Below the pieces are notes generated by a model. The model was not told the origin of the DNA, searched no databases, and saw nothing but the letters and a program-made list of their open reading frames with translations. From Winogradskya humida (lineage in GTDB: Bacteria; Actinomycetota; Actinomycetes; Mycobacteriales; Micromonosporaceae), in NCBI RefSeq assembly GCF_016862215.1, contig NZ_BOMN01000107.1, forward strand, positions 1-40,179: a DNA stretch of 40,179 bases. The letters run 5' to 3'. Numbering within the stretch: the first letter of the stretch is position 1; each line of letters starts with the position of its first letter. Positions 1 to 8,693 of this stretch are shown piece after piece. The translations under genes and the position numbers were made by a program.

Positions 1-28
1 GGCAGCGGTTCAGGGGGAACGGAGCAGG

Positions 29-1213
29 TCAGACCAGCGCTGCGATGTCGTCGATCAGGACGTCGACCGGGGGCTGGGCGTGGATGTGGCGTTGGAGGCG
101 GCGGGCCGCGGTGCGGTAGCCCGGGTTGGTGAGTACGTCGGTGAGGCCGGCGGCCAGCGTAGGTGCGTCGGCGTCGCGGAGGGCGACCGTGCGGGAGATG
201 CCGAGCGCCTCCGCCTGGGTCGCGTTGTGACGGTGGTCGCCGAGGGCGGGGACCGAGAGCATCGGGACGCCCAGGCGCATCGCTTCCTTCATGCTGTTGA
301 GACCGCCGTGGGTGATGAAGACGTCGCAGGCCTCGAGGATCAGGGCCTGCTCGACGAATGTGACCAGGTGGACGTTCGGCGGGATCGGGACGTCGCGGTT
401 GAGCCGGCCGGTTGAGCCGACCGCGAGCACCGCCGTGCAGTCGACGTCGCCGAGAGCCGCGATCGTCGCGTCGACGAGGGTGTCCGAGCCGGGCAGGTTG
501 TAGACGACCGTGCCGAAGCCGGCGAAGGCGAACGGGCGGCTCAGGTCCAGGTCTGCCAGGGCGGCGTCGAGGCGGCCGTCGCGTTGTTCGGCGTTGGGGT
601 GGCGGTAGCAGCGGGTGTTCGGCAGGATCATCTCGGCCGCGCTGTACTGCGGGGGCAGGAAGTTCGCGTGCAGGTGGCCGTAGAGGCGTTCGCCGCGCGG
701 GTCGCCGGGCAGGCCGAGTTCGTGGCGGCCGGCGTCGAGGATCGGGCCGAGCACCTCCGGGCGTACGTCGTCCAGGCCGCCGAACGACGCGATCGACACG
801 TGCGGGATGCCCAGGGCCTCCGCCGCGAGGTAGCCGCCCAGTTCGTCGAGCTCCCGGACGACGACGTCGGGCTTGAAGCCGGTGGCCAGCAGGTCACGAG
901 CCGTGCCGCGCGCCACGTGCCCGGCGAACGCCTCCGTCAGCGGGCGGCCCAGCGCGGTGAACGCCTCGGCGGCTTCGATCAGCCCGAAGCATGCGTACCC
1001 GGGCGGGATCATGTCGTAGACCTCGTAGCGCCAGTCGTACCCGGCGGTCAGCGGGGTGAGGCCGTAACCCGCGATCTCGCCGGCCAGGACGGCCGGCGCG
1101 GCCACCGCGACCTCGTGGCCCTGCCGCAGTGCCGCGTGCGCGATCGGGACCAGTGGGCGCAGGTGGCCGCTGGCCGGGTGGGTGGTGAAGAGGATGCGCA
1201 TGGTCTCAGACAC
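29..1213 (-). CDS. Glycosyltransferase, GT1/MGT family (natural-product type)
   Basis: This 394-residue protein looks like a GT-B fold glycosyltransferase of the macrolide/aromatic-polyketide type, which moves a sugar from an NDP-sugar to an aglycone in the cytoplasm. The N-terminus has the acceptor-domain opening LFTTHPASGHLRPLVPIA. The C-terminal half has the donor-binding stretch FITHGGLNSMKEAMRLGVP followed by LGDHRHNATQAE, typical of the family. Its start overlaps the stop of the second glycosyltransferase gene by 8 nt, so the two are translated together. A second in-frame ATG at 1201 is also possible because neither start has a strong ribosome site. The stop lies 28 nt from the left edge. 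With the deoxysugar genes at 16.8-21.4 kb, it probably glycosylates the cluster product; the acceptor and sugar are unknown. Confidence 0.9.
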   Translation of the reverse strand: MSETMRILFTTHPASGHLRPLVPIAHAALRQGHEVAVAAPAVLAGEIAGYGLTPLTAGYDWRYEVYDMIPPGYACFGLIEAAEAFTALGRPLTEAFAGHVARGTARDLLATGFKPDVVVRELDELGGYLAAEALGIPHVSIASFGGLDDVRPEVLGPILDAGRHELGLPGDPRGERLYGHLHANFLPPQYSAAEMILPNTRCYRHPNAEQRDGRLDAALADLDLSRPFAFAGFGTVVYNLPGSDTLVDATIAALGDVDCTAVLAVGSTGRLNRDVPIPPNVHLVTFVEQALILEACDVFITHGGLNSMKEAMRLGVPMLSVPALGDHRHNATQAEALGISRTVALRDADAPTLAAGLTDVLTNPGYRTAARRLQRHIHAQPPVDVLIDDIAALV

Positions 1214-2363
1214 TCATTTCGGCGAGGTGGGCGACCACATCGGACGCGGGCGGCTGGGCGGCCATCTCGGCACCCAGCGCGCGGGCGGCCGTGCGATAGC
1301 CGGGCGTGTGCAGCACGTCGAGCAGCTCACGGCGTACGCCATCCACGTCCGCGCTGTTCGCGAAGATCCACCGGCCGGCGCCGGCCGCGGCGAGCCGGCG
1401 TGAGTTGAAGACGTGATCGGTGAAAAGTGGCAGTGTCACCTGCGGGATCCCGGCGGCGAGGGCGGTCATCATCGCTCCCCCGCCGCCCTGGTGCACGAGC
1501 AGGTCGCAGTGCGGCAGGACGAGGTGCAGCGCGGTGGCGGGCACGTGGCGGACCTGGGACGCACCCGGGCCGAGGTCGCCGCGGTCGCGGTCCGCGCCGA
1601 TGGCGAGGATCTCGACGCCGGTGCCGGCCAGGGCTCGGGTGACCACGGGCAACGGGCTGACGTGGCGGTCGGTGAAGTACGCGACGGCCGTACTGCCCAG
1701 CACGCACACGCGTGGCCGCCCGGCGAGCCCGATCAGCCATCGCGGCACCTCGGCCGCGCCGTTGTAGGGGGCGAACCGTACCGGCAGGCGCCGTACCGGG
1801 GCGGGTACCTGCATCCCCGGCGGGCACGGGTCGACGGTGACCGCGCCCACCGAGTCAACGCCGGGCAGGCCGAGGCGTTCGCAGAGTGGCTCCAGGGCGG
1901 CGGCCTCGAACTCCCGGGTGCGGATCGTGTAGTCGGCTCCCCAGATATGGCGTACGGGCAGCGCCCCCGTGTCCGCCGCGGCGATCGGCCCGGCGAAGCT
2001 GGTCGGGTCGTGCACCACGACATCGGGCCGGTACGCGCGGGCGTACGCCACCGTGTCGTCGAGCATCGCCGCGGCGATCTTGCGATAGGTGGCCAGGTTC
2101 CCCGTCCCCCACGCCCGCATCTCCGACCACTCGAGCGGGCTGTCCCGGGCGGCCAGGGACGCGAAGAAGCGCCCGGCGAGCGGCCGGATGTCGAGCCCCG
2201 CACCGACTGCGGCGGCGGGCAGCCCGGCCGCGGTGATCGTCGGGCTCAGTTCCGGCGGGGCGGCGACGACAACCTCGTGGCCCTCCGCTCGCGCCGCCCA
2301 GGCGAGCTGGGCCAGGGGGAAGAAATGGGTCGGCCAGGCCCAGGTCACGAACATCATCCGCAC
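1206..2363 (-). CDS. Glycosyltransferase, GT1 family (second copy)
   Basis: A 385-residue GT-B glycosyltransferase that differs clearly in sequence from its neighbour, so it probably has a different acceptor site or donor. It opens with FVTWAWPTHFFPLAQLAWA and carries the donor-site motif LVHQGGGGAMMTALAAGIPQ, in the form seen in glycosyltransferases of aromatic polyketide and macrolide clusters. The start is a GTG at 2363 with GGAG five bases upstream. It is the first gene of a two-gene minus-strand unit that diverges from the NRPS operon across about 150 bp. Two transferases suggest either two sugars or a disaccharide chain. Some transferases of this kind need a P450-like helper protein, and none is present in the window. 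Confidence 0.9.
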   Translation of the reverse strand: MRMMFVTWAWPTHFFPLAQLAWAARAEGHEVVVAAPPELSPTITAAGLPAAAVGAGLDIRPLAGRFFASLAARDSPLEWSEMRAWGTGNLATYRKIAAAMLDDTVAYARAYRPDVVVHDPTSFAGPIAAADTGALPVRHIWGADYTIRTREFEAAALEPLCERLGLPGVDSVGAVTVDPCPPGMQVPAPVRRLPVRFAPYNGAAEVPRWLIGLAGRPRVCVLGSTAVAYFTDRHVSPLPVVTRALAGTGVEILAIGADRDRGDLGPGASQVRHVPATALHLVLPHCDLLVHQGGGGAMMTALAAGIPQVTLPLFTDHVFNSRRLAAAGAGRWIFANSADVDGVRRELLDVLHTPGYRTAARALGAEMAAQPPASDVVAHLAEMSV

Positions 2364-2509
2364 GGCGGCTCCATCCTCGCGTCATGGTCGCCGGCCAGGG
2401 TGGCGTGCCGTGCTCGGGTGCGGGTCGAGCCGCCGGTGGTCGAGCAGGGCTCGATCGCCGGGCGGCACGCTGCGCCCGGACCCGGAATCGCCTCCGGGCT
2501 CGCGCAACG
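2364..2509. promoter_or_regulatory. Divergent promoter region, glycosyltransferases versus NRPS operon
   Basis: This is the only gap between the minus-strand glycosyltransferase pair and the plus-strand NRPS operon, so it must hold both promoters unless transcription reads in from outside. The GTG start at 2363 has a GGAG site. I could not pick out a convincing -35/-10 pair or a clean palindrome, so the assignment rests on gene arrangement alone. Confidence 0.45.
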
Positions 2510-5500
2510 ATGGTCGGAGGACATGTGGGCACAGACATCACACCGCTTGTGGAGATCATGTCGGCGGTGCTGTCCCGCCCGGTCGAGGACGTGGTCCGGC
2601 GGGCAGCGACGGCGTCATTCACCGAACTCGGTGGCAGTTCTCTCGATGCGATGAAAGCCGCCGTACGCTGCGAGACCGAGCTCGGCCGCCCGGTCGACAT
2701 TCTCGGCCTGCTGGGCTTCGATCCGCTGGCCGACACGCTGGCAACCGTGCCGGAGCCGACGGATCAGCAGGCCGCGCCGCAGCTGGACCCCGATCCACGG
2801 TGGAAACTCGAACCCGTCCCGGAGCAGCAGGGCTTCCTGCACGCCGAGGCGCTGATGGGCAACGGATCCCAGAACCAGGTCTTCGGGCTGGAGCTCACCG
2901 GCCCGCTGCACGTGCAGACCCTCACCGAGGCCGTGCATCTGCTCATCGCCCGGCACGAGTCGCTGCGGACGGCGTTCCGGCAGGAGGGTGACGGCTGGAG
3001 CCGGCGGGTGCTGCCCGAGTGGCTGCCCGGCGTGATCCGTCAGCACGCGCCGACGCCGGCCGACGCCAGCCCCGCGGAGGTGGTGAACGGGGCGCTGGAC
3101 CGCGGGAGCCGGCACTTCACCGCCGCGCTGGGCCGGCCACCGATGATGTTCCTGCTGACCCGGTTCGCGCCGAACCACCACCTGCTGACGTTCGTGTTCC
3201 ACCACGCGCTGGCCGACGGCTGGTCGATCGGGCTGCTGACCCGCGAGCTGCTCGACGTCTACGGCGAGCTGGCCGGGGGGCCCTCGGTGCCGTCCGCCCC
3301 GGCGGCGACACCGGAGCTGCTGGCGATCCGCCGGGCGGAGGGCCTGGCATCGGGCCGGCTGGCCAAGCTCGCCACCCGGCGCGTGGAGCAGTTGCGGGGT
3401 TACCCGACGGTGGTGGAACTGCCGAGCGACGCGGTGCGCCCCGACCACTTCGACTTCCGCGGCGATCGGCTGCGGTTCGGGCTGGGCGCGGCGGCCAAGG
3501 AGGGCGCGGAGGCACTGGCTCGGATCGCGGGGGTGTCGCGTACGGCGGTGCTGCTCGCGGCCTGGCAGCTGGTCATCGCGCGGCGGACCGGGCAGTCCCG
3601 GTTCCTGATCGGTACGGCGACGAGCAGGCGTACCGATGCCCGGCTGATGAACCTGATCGCACCGTGCGCGGCTCTCGTGCCGATCCGCTGCGACGTGCGC
3701 GACGACCGGCCCGTCCGCGAATACCTGCAGGCCACCGCGCAGTCGCTGGTGGAGTCGGTGGAGTTCGCCGACGTGCCGATCGGCGAGCTGGCCAGGTCGC
3801 TGGACGCGGTGGTCGACGGGCGCCGGATGCCGCTGGCGCAGATCGGGTTCTCGGCGCACGACCAGATCCTGCCCGCCGACATGACCGCGGGTGAGCTGAC
3901 CGCGACGGTGCACGAGTCGTACGCCGGCTGGGCCGCCTCCGACGCGTCGCTGTTCGTCCAGCACTGGGGCGACATGCCGAAGCTGGTCCTGGAGTACGCG
4001 ACGTCGGCGCTGACCACGCAGGACGCGCTGGGCCTGGCCACCGCGTACGAGGCGACCCTCGCGGACCTGGCCATGAACCCCGATTCCCGGCTGGGAACCG
4101 TGCGCGGCATGTCCCGCGAGCAGCGGGCGATCCTCGAGGCGGTCCGCAACGGGCCGGACGTCGAGCGCCCCGACGACCTGTGGCAGCTCATCTCGCGTAC
4201 GGCGCAGATGTACCCGGATCACGTCGCCGTACGGGAGGACGACGGCAGGTCCATCACCTATCGCGACCTGATGACCGCGGCGGCCCACCAGGCGGTGGCG
4301 CTGGCCGGGCACGGGGTCGGCGAGGGTGACGTGGTGGCGGTGGCGGTGCCCCGGTCCATCGCGGAGACCGTCGCGCTGATGGGCATTCTTCGGCTCGGGG
4401 CGGCGTACGTGGGACTGGATGTCGCCAACCCACCCGCCCGGCTGACCCACATGCTCGCGGTGAGCAGACCGGTGGTGCTCCTGGCCACCCCCGACCGCCG
4501 GGAGCGGCTCGCGGACCTGGTGCTCGGCTGCCCGGTGCTGGAACCCGTCGACGGCCTCGCGGTCGCCGGGACCGAACCGGTGGACGTGCAACCACCGGCG
4601 GGCAACGATCCGGGCCGGGTCGCGTATCTCGTCTTCACCTCGGGGTCGACGGGTCTGCCGAAGGCCGTGCGGATCGCGCATCGCGGGGTGGCCCGGCTCT
4701 CGGACCGCTCGGTACACTTCCCGATCCGCCCGGGTGACCGGATGCTGCGGGTCGCGCCGTTGTCGTTCGACGCCTCGGTGTGGGAGATCTTCCCGGCGCT
4801 GGTGAACGGCGCGTCGATCGAGGCGTTCCCCGACGCGCTGCCCGAGCCGGGTCGGCTGGCGGACTTCCTGCAGAACCACGGGATCACCACGGCGCTGCTG
4901 ATCACCGCGCTGTTCCGGGCGGTCGCCGGCTACCGGCCGGAGGCGTTCGCGACGATGCGCATCCTGCTGGTCGGCGGGGACGTGGTGCCGGCCGAGCCGG
5001 TCCGTGACATCCTCACCCGCTTCCCGGGCCTGGTGCTGGCGAACGCGTACGGGCCGACCGAGGGCACAGTCATCGCCACGCAGTACGCGATGACCGACCC
5101 GGCGGAGGTCGAGGAGCAGCTCCCGATCGGCGGCCCGATCGACGGGACCGGGATCGTGCTGCTCGACGCGGCCGGCGGTCTCGTGCCGCCCGGTGGCGTC
5201 GGCGAGATCTGCTGCCTCGGCCCCGGCGTCGCCATCGACTACCTCGACGACCCGGTGCGGACCAAGGCGGCGTTCGGGAATCTCGACGTCGACGGCACCG
5301 GCACCGGACCGCGGCTCTACCACTCGGGTGACCTTGCCCGCTGGGACACCCACGGCCGGTTGCGGTTCCTCGGCCGCCGCGACGGCCAGGTGAAGGTGCG
5401 CGGGTTCCGCATCGAGCTCGGGGAGATCCGCGAGCGGATCGCGGCGCACCCGGCGATCGTCGATGTCGTCGTGGGCACGACCGACGGCGACGACGCGTCC

Positions 5501-5692
5501 CGCCGGGTGCTGGCCGGCGTGGTGCTGGCCGAACCGCTCGCCGACGCCGCCGCGGAGCTCAAGCGGTTCTGCGCGGAGACGCTGGCACCGTACGCGGTCC
5601 CGGCCCGCTGGGCGTTCGTCGACGCGTTCCCGCTCACCCCGAACAGCAAGGTCGACATGCGTGAACTGCAACGACTGGCGGAGGTGCAGTGA
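2510..5692 (+). CDS. Non-ribosomal peptide synthetase, PCP-C-A
   Basis: About 1060 residues with the order carrier protein, condensation, adenylation. The PCP carries FTELGGSSLDAMK (phosphopantetheine Ser near residue 44, GGSS rather than the usual GGHS/GGDS). The C domain has an intact HHALADG near residue 231. The A domain has FTSGSTGLPK near 708, AYGPTEG, SGD and a final NSKVD, so it looks active. By motif alignment to GrsA the specificity residues read roughly D-A-W-L-L-V-A-V-I-K, which suggests a hydrophobic substrate but is weak evidence. No PCP follows the A domain in cis, and there is no thioesterase. The start is uncertain: ATG at 2510 lacks a clear ribosome site, and GTG at 2525 has GGAGG four bases upstream. 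The stop overlaps the start of the next NRPS gene (TGATG), indicating a stoichiometric partner. Confidence 0.93.
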   Translation: MVGGHVGTDITPLVEIMSAVLSRPVEDVVRRAATASFTELGGSSLDAMKAAVRCETELGRPVDILGLLGFDPLADTLATVPEPTDQQAAPQLDPDPRWKLEPVPEQQGFLHAEALMGNGSQNQVFGLELTGPLHVQTLTEAVHLLIARHESLRTAFRQEGDGWSRRVLPEWLPGVIRQHAPTPADASPAEVVNGALDRGSRHFTAALGRPPMMFLLTRFAPNHHLLTFVFHHALADGWSIGLLTRELLDVYGELAGGPSVPSAPAATPELLAIRRAEGLASGRLAKLATRRVEQLRGYPTVVELPSDAVRPDHFDFRGDRLRFGLGAAAKEGAEALARIAGVSRTAVLLAAWQLVIARRTGQSRFLIGTATSRRTDARLMNLIAPCAALVPIRCDVRDDRPVREYLQATAQSLVESVEFADVPIGELARSLDAVVDGRRMPLAQIGFSAHDQILPADMTAGELTATVHESYAGWAASDASLFVQHWGDMPKLVLEYATSALTTQDALGLATAYEATLADLAMNPDSRLGTVRGMSREQRAILEAVRNGPDVERPDDLWQLISRTAQMYPDHVAVREDDGRSITYRDLMTAAAHQAVALAGHGVGEGDVVAVAVPRSIAETVALMGILRLGAAYVGLDVANPPARLTHMLAVSRPVVLLATPDRRERLADLVLGCPVLEPVDGLAVAGTEPVDVQPPAGNDPGRVAYLVFTSGSTGLPKAVRIAHRGVARLSDRSVHFPIRPGDRMLRVAPLSFDASVWEIFPALVNGASIEAFPDALPEPGRLADFLQNHGITTALLITALFRAVAGYRPEAFATMRILLVGGDVVPAEPVRDILTRFPGLVLANAYGPTEGTVIATQYAMTDPAEVEEQLPIGGPIDGTGIVLLDAAGGLVPPGGVGEICCLGPGVAIDYLDDPVRTKAAFGNLDVDGTGTGPRLYHSGDLARWDTHGRLRFLGRRDGQVKVRGFRIELGEIRERIAAHPAIVDVVVGTTDGDDASRRVLAGVVLAEPLADAAAELKRFCAETLAPYAVPARWAFVDAFPLTPNSKVDMRELQRLAEVQ

Positions 5693-8673
5693 TGACCTAC
5701 AACGAACGCCGCATCGACGACTGGGTGCGGCACTGGGCAGGGCTCACCCCGCAGGCGGAAGCTGTGCGGGACGGCTCGGAGTCGCTGACGTACGCCGAGT
5801 TGGTGGCCTCCGCCGAGCGGATCGCCGCCGGCCTGCACGAGCGGGGGGTACGCCCGGACGACATCGTCCTCGTCGACCTGCCCCGCGGCGCCGAGCTGAT
5901 CGAGGTCATCCTGGCCGTCCTGAGGTGCGGCGCTGTCTACAGCATCGTGGACGCCGACTGGCCCGACGCGCGCTACGCGGACATCGCGGCGCTGACGGGT
6001 GCCCGCCTCTGTGTCGGCGACCCGGCCCGCCCCTCGCAGGTGACGCGGATCCCGGTGAAGGCATTGCAAGGCTCACCCCCCGTCCCGTTCGCCGGTAAAG
6101 GCAATGCTTGCTGCGTCTTCTTCACGTCGGGCAGCACCGGCGTGCCCAAGGGGGTACTCACCGGGCACCGGGCGATCCTGCGGGTGGCGTTCGACCCCCT
6201 CCTGGACGTCGGCGCGGGTCACGGCATGCTGCAGGCCGCGCCGAGCCCGTGGGACGCGTTCGCGATGGAGGTGTGGGCACCGCTGACCCGCGGCGGCGTC
6301 ACGGTGATCCACCGGGGACGGTATACGGGCCCGGACGATGTGCGCGAGGCGGTGGCGCGGGGTGCGGACACGATGTTCCTGACGTCCACGCTGTTCAGCG
6401 CGATCGTCGACGCCGACGTGCAGGCGTTCGCCGGGGCACGCACCGTCATCACCGGGGGCGAGCGGGTCTCCCCCGCGCATCTGCGCCGGTGCCGTGACGA
6501 GGTGGCCGGGGTCGCTGTGCACAACGCGTACGGTCCGGTGGAATCGGCGATCTTCACCACCTCGTTCCCCCTCGCCGGTTTTGACGAGGACGGTGACGTG
6601 CCGATCGGCCGTCCGGTGCTGGCCACGGCCGTGCACGTCCTCGACGACGAGCTGCGACCGGTCCCGGCCGGGGTTCGCGGCGAGATCGCGATCTCCGGCG
6701 ACGGCCTGGCCCTGGAATACCTGGGCGATCCGGAGGCCACGCGCGCGAAGTTCCCCACCGTGGATCTCGGCGGCCCCACCCGCGTCTACCTGACCGGCGA
6801 CCTGGGTTCACTCGGCACCGACGGCCTGCTGCGCATCGCGGGGCGACGCGACCGTCAATTCAAGATCCGTGGGGTACGCGTGGAGCCCGCCGAAGTCGAA
6901 GCGGCACTCCAACGGCTGCCCGGGGTCGGGGCCGCCGCGGTGCTCCCCCTGCCCTACGGCACCGGTCTGACCTCCGTGCAACGGATGGTGGCCTGCGTCG
7001 TCTCCACCCTGGACGGCGCGGCCGTGCGCACCGCGGTCGCCGAGCTCCTCCCCGCCGGTTACGTCCCCGACCTGGTCGTGTGCCTGTCCCGCCTCCCGGT
7101 CACCGCGAACGGCAAGGCCGACCTGCCGGAACTCGCCCGCATCGCCTCCGCGGCAACGACCCCGGTAGCGCAGGTGGAGGAATCGGAGGAGACCGGCGAG
7201 GTGCTCGACATCGTGCGCGAGCTGCTCGACGTGCCGGTCGGCTGGGACACGAACATCTTCGACGCCGGCGCGTCGTCGATCACCGCGATCCGGGTCGCGC
7301 ACCGCCTCGGTGCGCTCGCGGGGGTCAAGGTCGACCCGGCGCGGATCTTCCACCACCCGACGCCCCGGGACATGGCCACGCTGGTCACGGCCGGTCCGGG
7401 GCCACGCCGGACGACCCGGTCGGAGTCGCGGTGGCAGGCCGGTCTGCCAGTACCGCAGTGGCGGTTCTGGTACCTCGAGGTGCGCAGCCCCGGCAACGGC
7501 GACGGGCTGACCCCGATGCAGCACCGCATCGACGGGCCGCTCGACGCTGACCTGCTCGCCGCGGCGCTGCGTACGGTCATCGGCCGGCACTCGGCTCTGC
7601 GGACCCGGCTCCTGCGCGAGGGCGACCGCGGGATCCGCCCGGTCATCACCGCCCCCGCGGACGTGCCGGACGTACTCGCCGTGCAGGACTGCGCGCCGGA
7701 CGACGCACAGAGCCGCGCGCAGGACTTCCTGGAGCGCCCGTTCCGGCTCGACGTGGACCTCCCGATCCGGGGTCTGTTACTACGAACCGGCCCGGAGACG
7801 CATCTGCTGACGTTCTCGGTGCATCACACCGCGTTCGACGGCTGGTCCGGCGCGATCTTCTGCCGGGAACTCTCCGACGCGTACGCCGGCCGCCTCGCCG
7901 CTCGCACCCCGATCGACTACCAGGCAGCGTGGCTGGCCCAGGACCTGAGCGAGTCACCGGCCGACCGCGACCGCCTGCGGGCGTGGACCCGGGAGCTCGA
8001 CGGCGTCCCCGACCTGCCCCTGGGCAAGGTCCCGGACACCGCGACCGGGGAGGTCGGCGAGGTCTGGGTGCCCGTGCCGGACGGCTTGCGCGAGGCCGCC
8101 GAGCAGGCGGCGACGGCGGCCGGCGGGTCGGTGCAGGCCGCGCTGCTGGCCGCGTGGGTGCGCGCGTTGCGCCGGTTCACCGGGGCGGACGACTTCGCGA
8201 TCGGGATCCCCGTCGCAGGCCGGACCACCGCGGCCGCCGAGGACGTCATCGGCTGTTTCACGTCCGGGGTCGCGGCCCGGTTCACGGCTGTTCCCGGTGC
8301 CGGCCCGGCGACGGATCTGCGCCGGGCGGCCGAGCAGCTCGCCACCGCGTTGCGCTTCCAGTACATGCCGATCGAGCGGCTGCTCCGGGAGAGCGAACCG
8401 CGTACCCGTGACCGCAATCCCTTCTGCCAGGCCGGTTTCGTGGTGCAGAACTACGAGGCGCCGGACCTGGTCATCGATGGTGCCCGCTGCGAGTCGGCGG
8501 TCCCCCGTCATCACCATTCCGCGTTCGAACTGACCCTGGAGCTGTGGCTCGACCGGGGACTGGGTGCCCGGATCTGGTTCCGCACCGACGTGCTCGACGA
8601 CGCGCGGGGCCGCCGGCTCGGCGCGCTGTGGCTGGAGGAACTCGCCGAGGTGGCCGTACCCGTCGCCGTCTGA
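5692..8673 (+). CDS. Non-ribosomal peptide synthetase, A-PCP-C
   Basis: About 993 residues with the order adenylation, carrier protein, condensation. The A domain has FFTSGSTGVPKG near residue 142, AYGPVES, TGD and NGKAD near 473. The PCP carries NIFDAGASSITAIRV with its Ser near 529 (GASS variant). The C domain has an intact HHTAFDG near 712. A motif alignment gives a specificity reading of about D-A-M-F-I-G-A-I-F-K, which I cannot assign to an amino acid. The ATG at 5692 overlaps the upstream TGA, with GGAGG just ahead. No terminal thioesterase or reductase follows. A C-terminal C domain implies hand-off to another carrier protein, perhaps the N-terminal PCP of the preceding protein, or release onto an amine or hydroxyl of the polyketide. 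Substrate and order of action are inferences. Confidence 0.93.
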   Translation: MTYNERRIDDWVRHWAGLTPQAEAVRDGSESLTYAELVASAERIAAGLHERGVRPDDIVLVDLPRGAELIEVILAVLRCGAVYSIVDADWPDARYADIAALTGARLCVGDPARPSQVTRIPVKALQGSPPVPFAGKGNACCVFFTSGSTGVPKGVLTGHRAILRVAFDPLLDVGAGHGMLQAAPSPWDAFAMEVWAPLTRGGVTVIHRGRYTGPDDVREAVARGADTMFLTSTLFSAIVDADVQAFAGARTVITGGERVSPAHLRRCRDEVAGVAVHNAYGPVESAIFTTSFPLAGFDEDGDVPIGRPVLATAVHVLDDELRPVPAGVRGEIAISGDGLALEYLGDPEATRAKFPTVDLGGPTRVYLTGDLGSLGTDGLLRIAGRRDRQFKIRGVRVEPAEVEAALQRLPGVGAAAVLPLPYGTGLTSVQRMVACVVSTLDGAAVRTAVAELLPAGYVPDLVVCLSRLPVTANGKADLPELARIASAATTPVAQVEESEETGEVLDIVRELLDVPVGWDTNIFDAGASSITAIRVAHRLGALAGVKVDPARIFHHPTPRDMATLVTAGPGPRRTTRSESRWQAGLPVPQWRFWYLEVRSPGNGDGLTPMQHRIDGPLDADLLAAALRTVIGRHSALRTRLLREGDRGIRPVITAPADVPDVLAVQDCAPDDAQSRAQDFLERPFRLDVDLPIRGLLLRTGPETHLLTFSVHHTAFDGWSGAIFCRELSDAYAGRLAARTPIDYQAAWLAQDLSESPADRDRLRAWTRELDGVPDLPLGKVPDTATGEVGEVWVPVPDGLREAAEQAATAAGGSVQAALLAAWVRALRRFTGADDFAIGIPVAGRTTAAAEDVIGCFTSGVAARFTAVPGAGPATDLRRAAEQLATALRFQYMPIERLLRESEPRTRDRNPFCQAGFVVQNYEAPDLVIDGARCESAVPRHHHSAFELTLELWLDRGLGARIWFRTDVLDDARGRRLGALWLEELAEVAVPVAV

Positions 8674-8693
8674 TCTTCTCGAGGAGGCATCTC

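Noticed and set aside
1413..2654. Plus-strand 413-codon frame over the second glycosyltransferase
   Set aside because: Antisense shadow: composition is low-complexity, and the minus strand has intact glycosyltransferase motifs.
2615..5671. A 1018-codon open frame antisense to the first NRPS gene
   Set aside because: Its protein is Arg/His/Gly/Gln-rich with no recognisable domain, and the opposite strand encodes clear NRPS motifs throughout. Long antisense frames are expected in very GC-rich genes.
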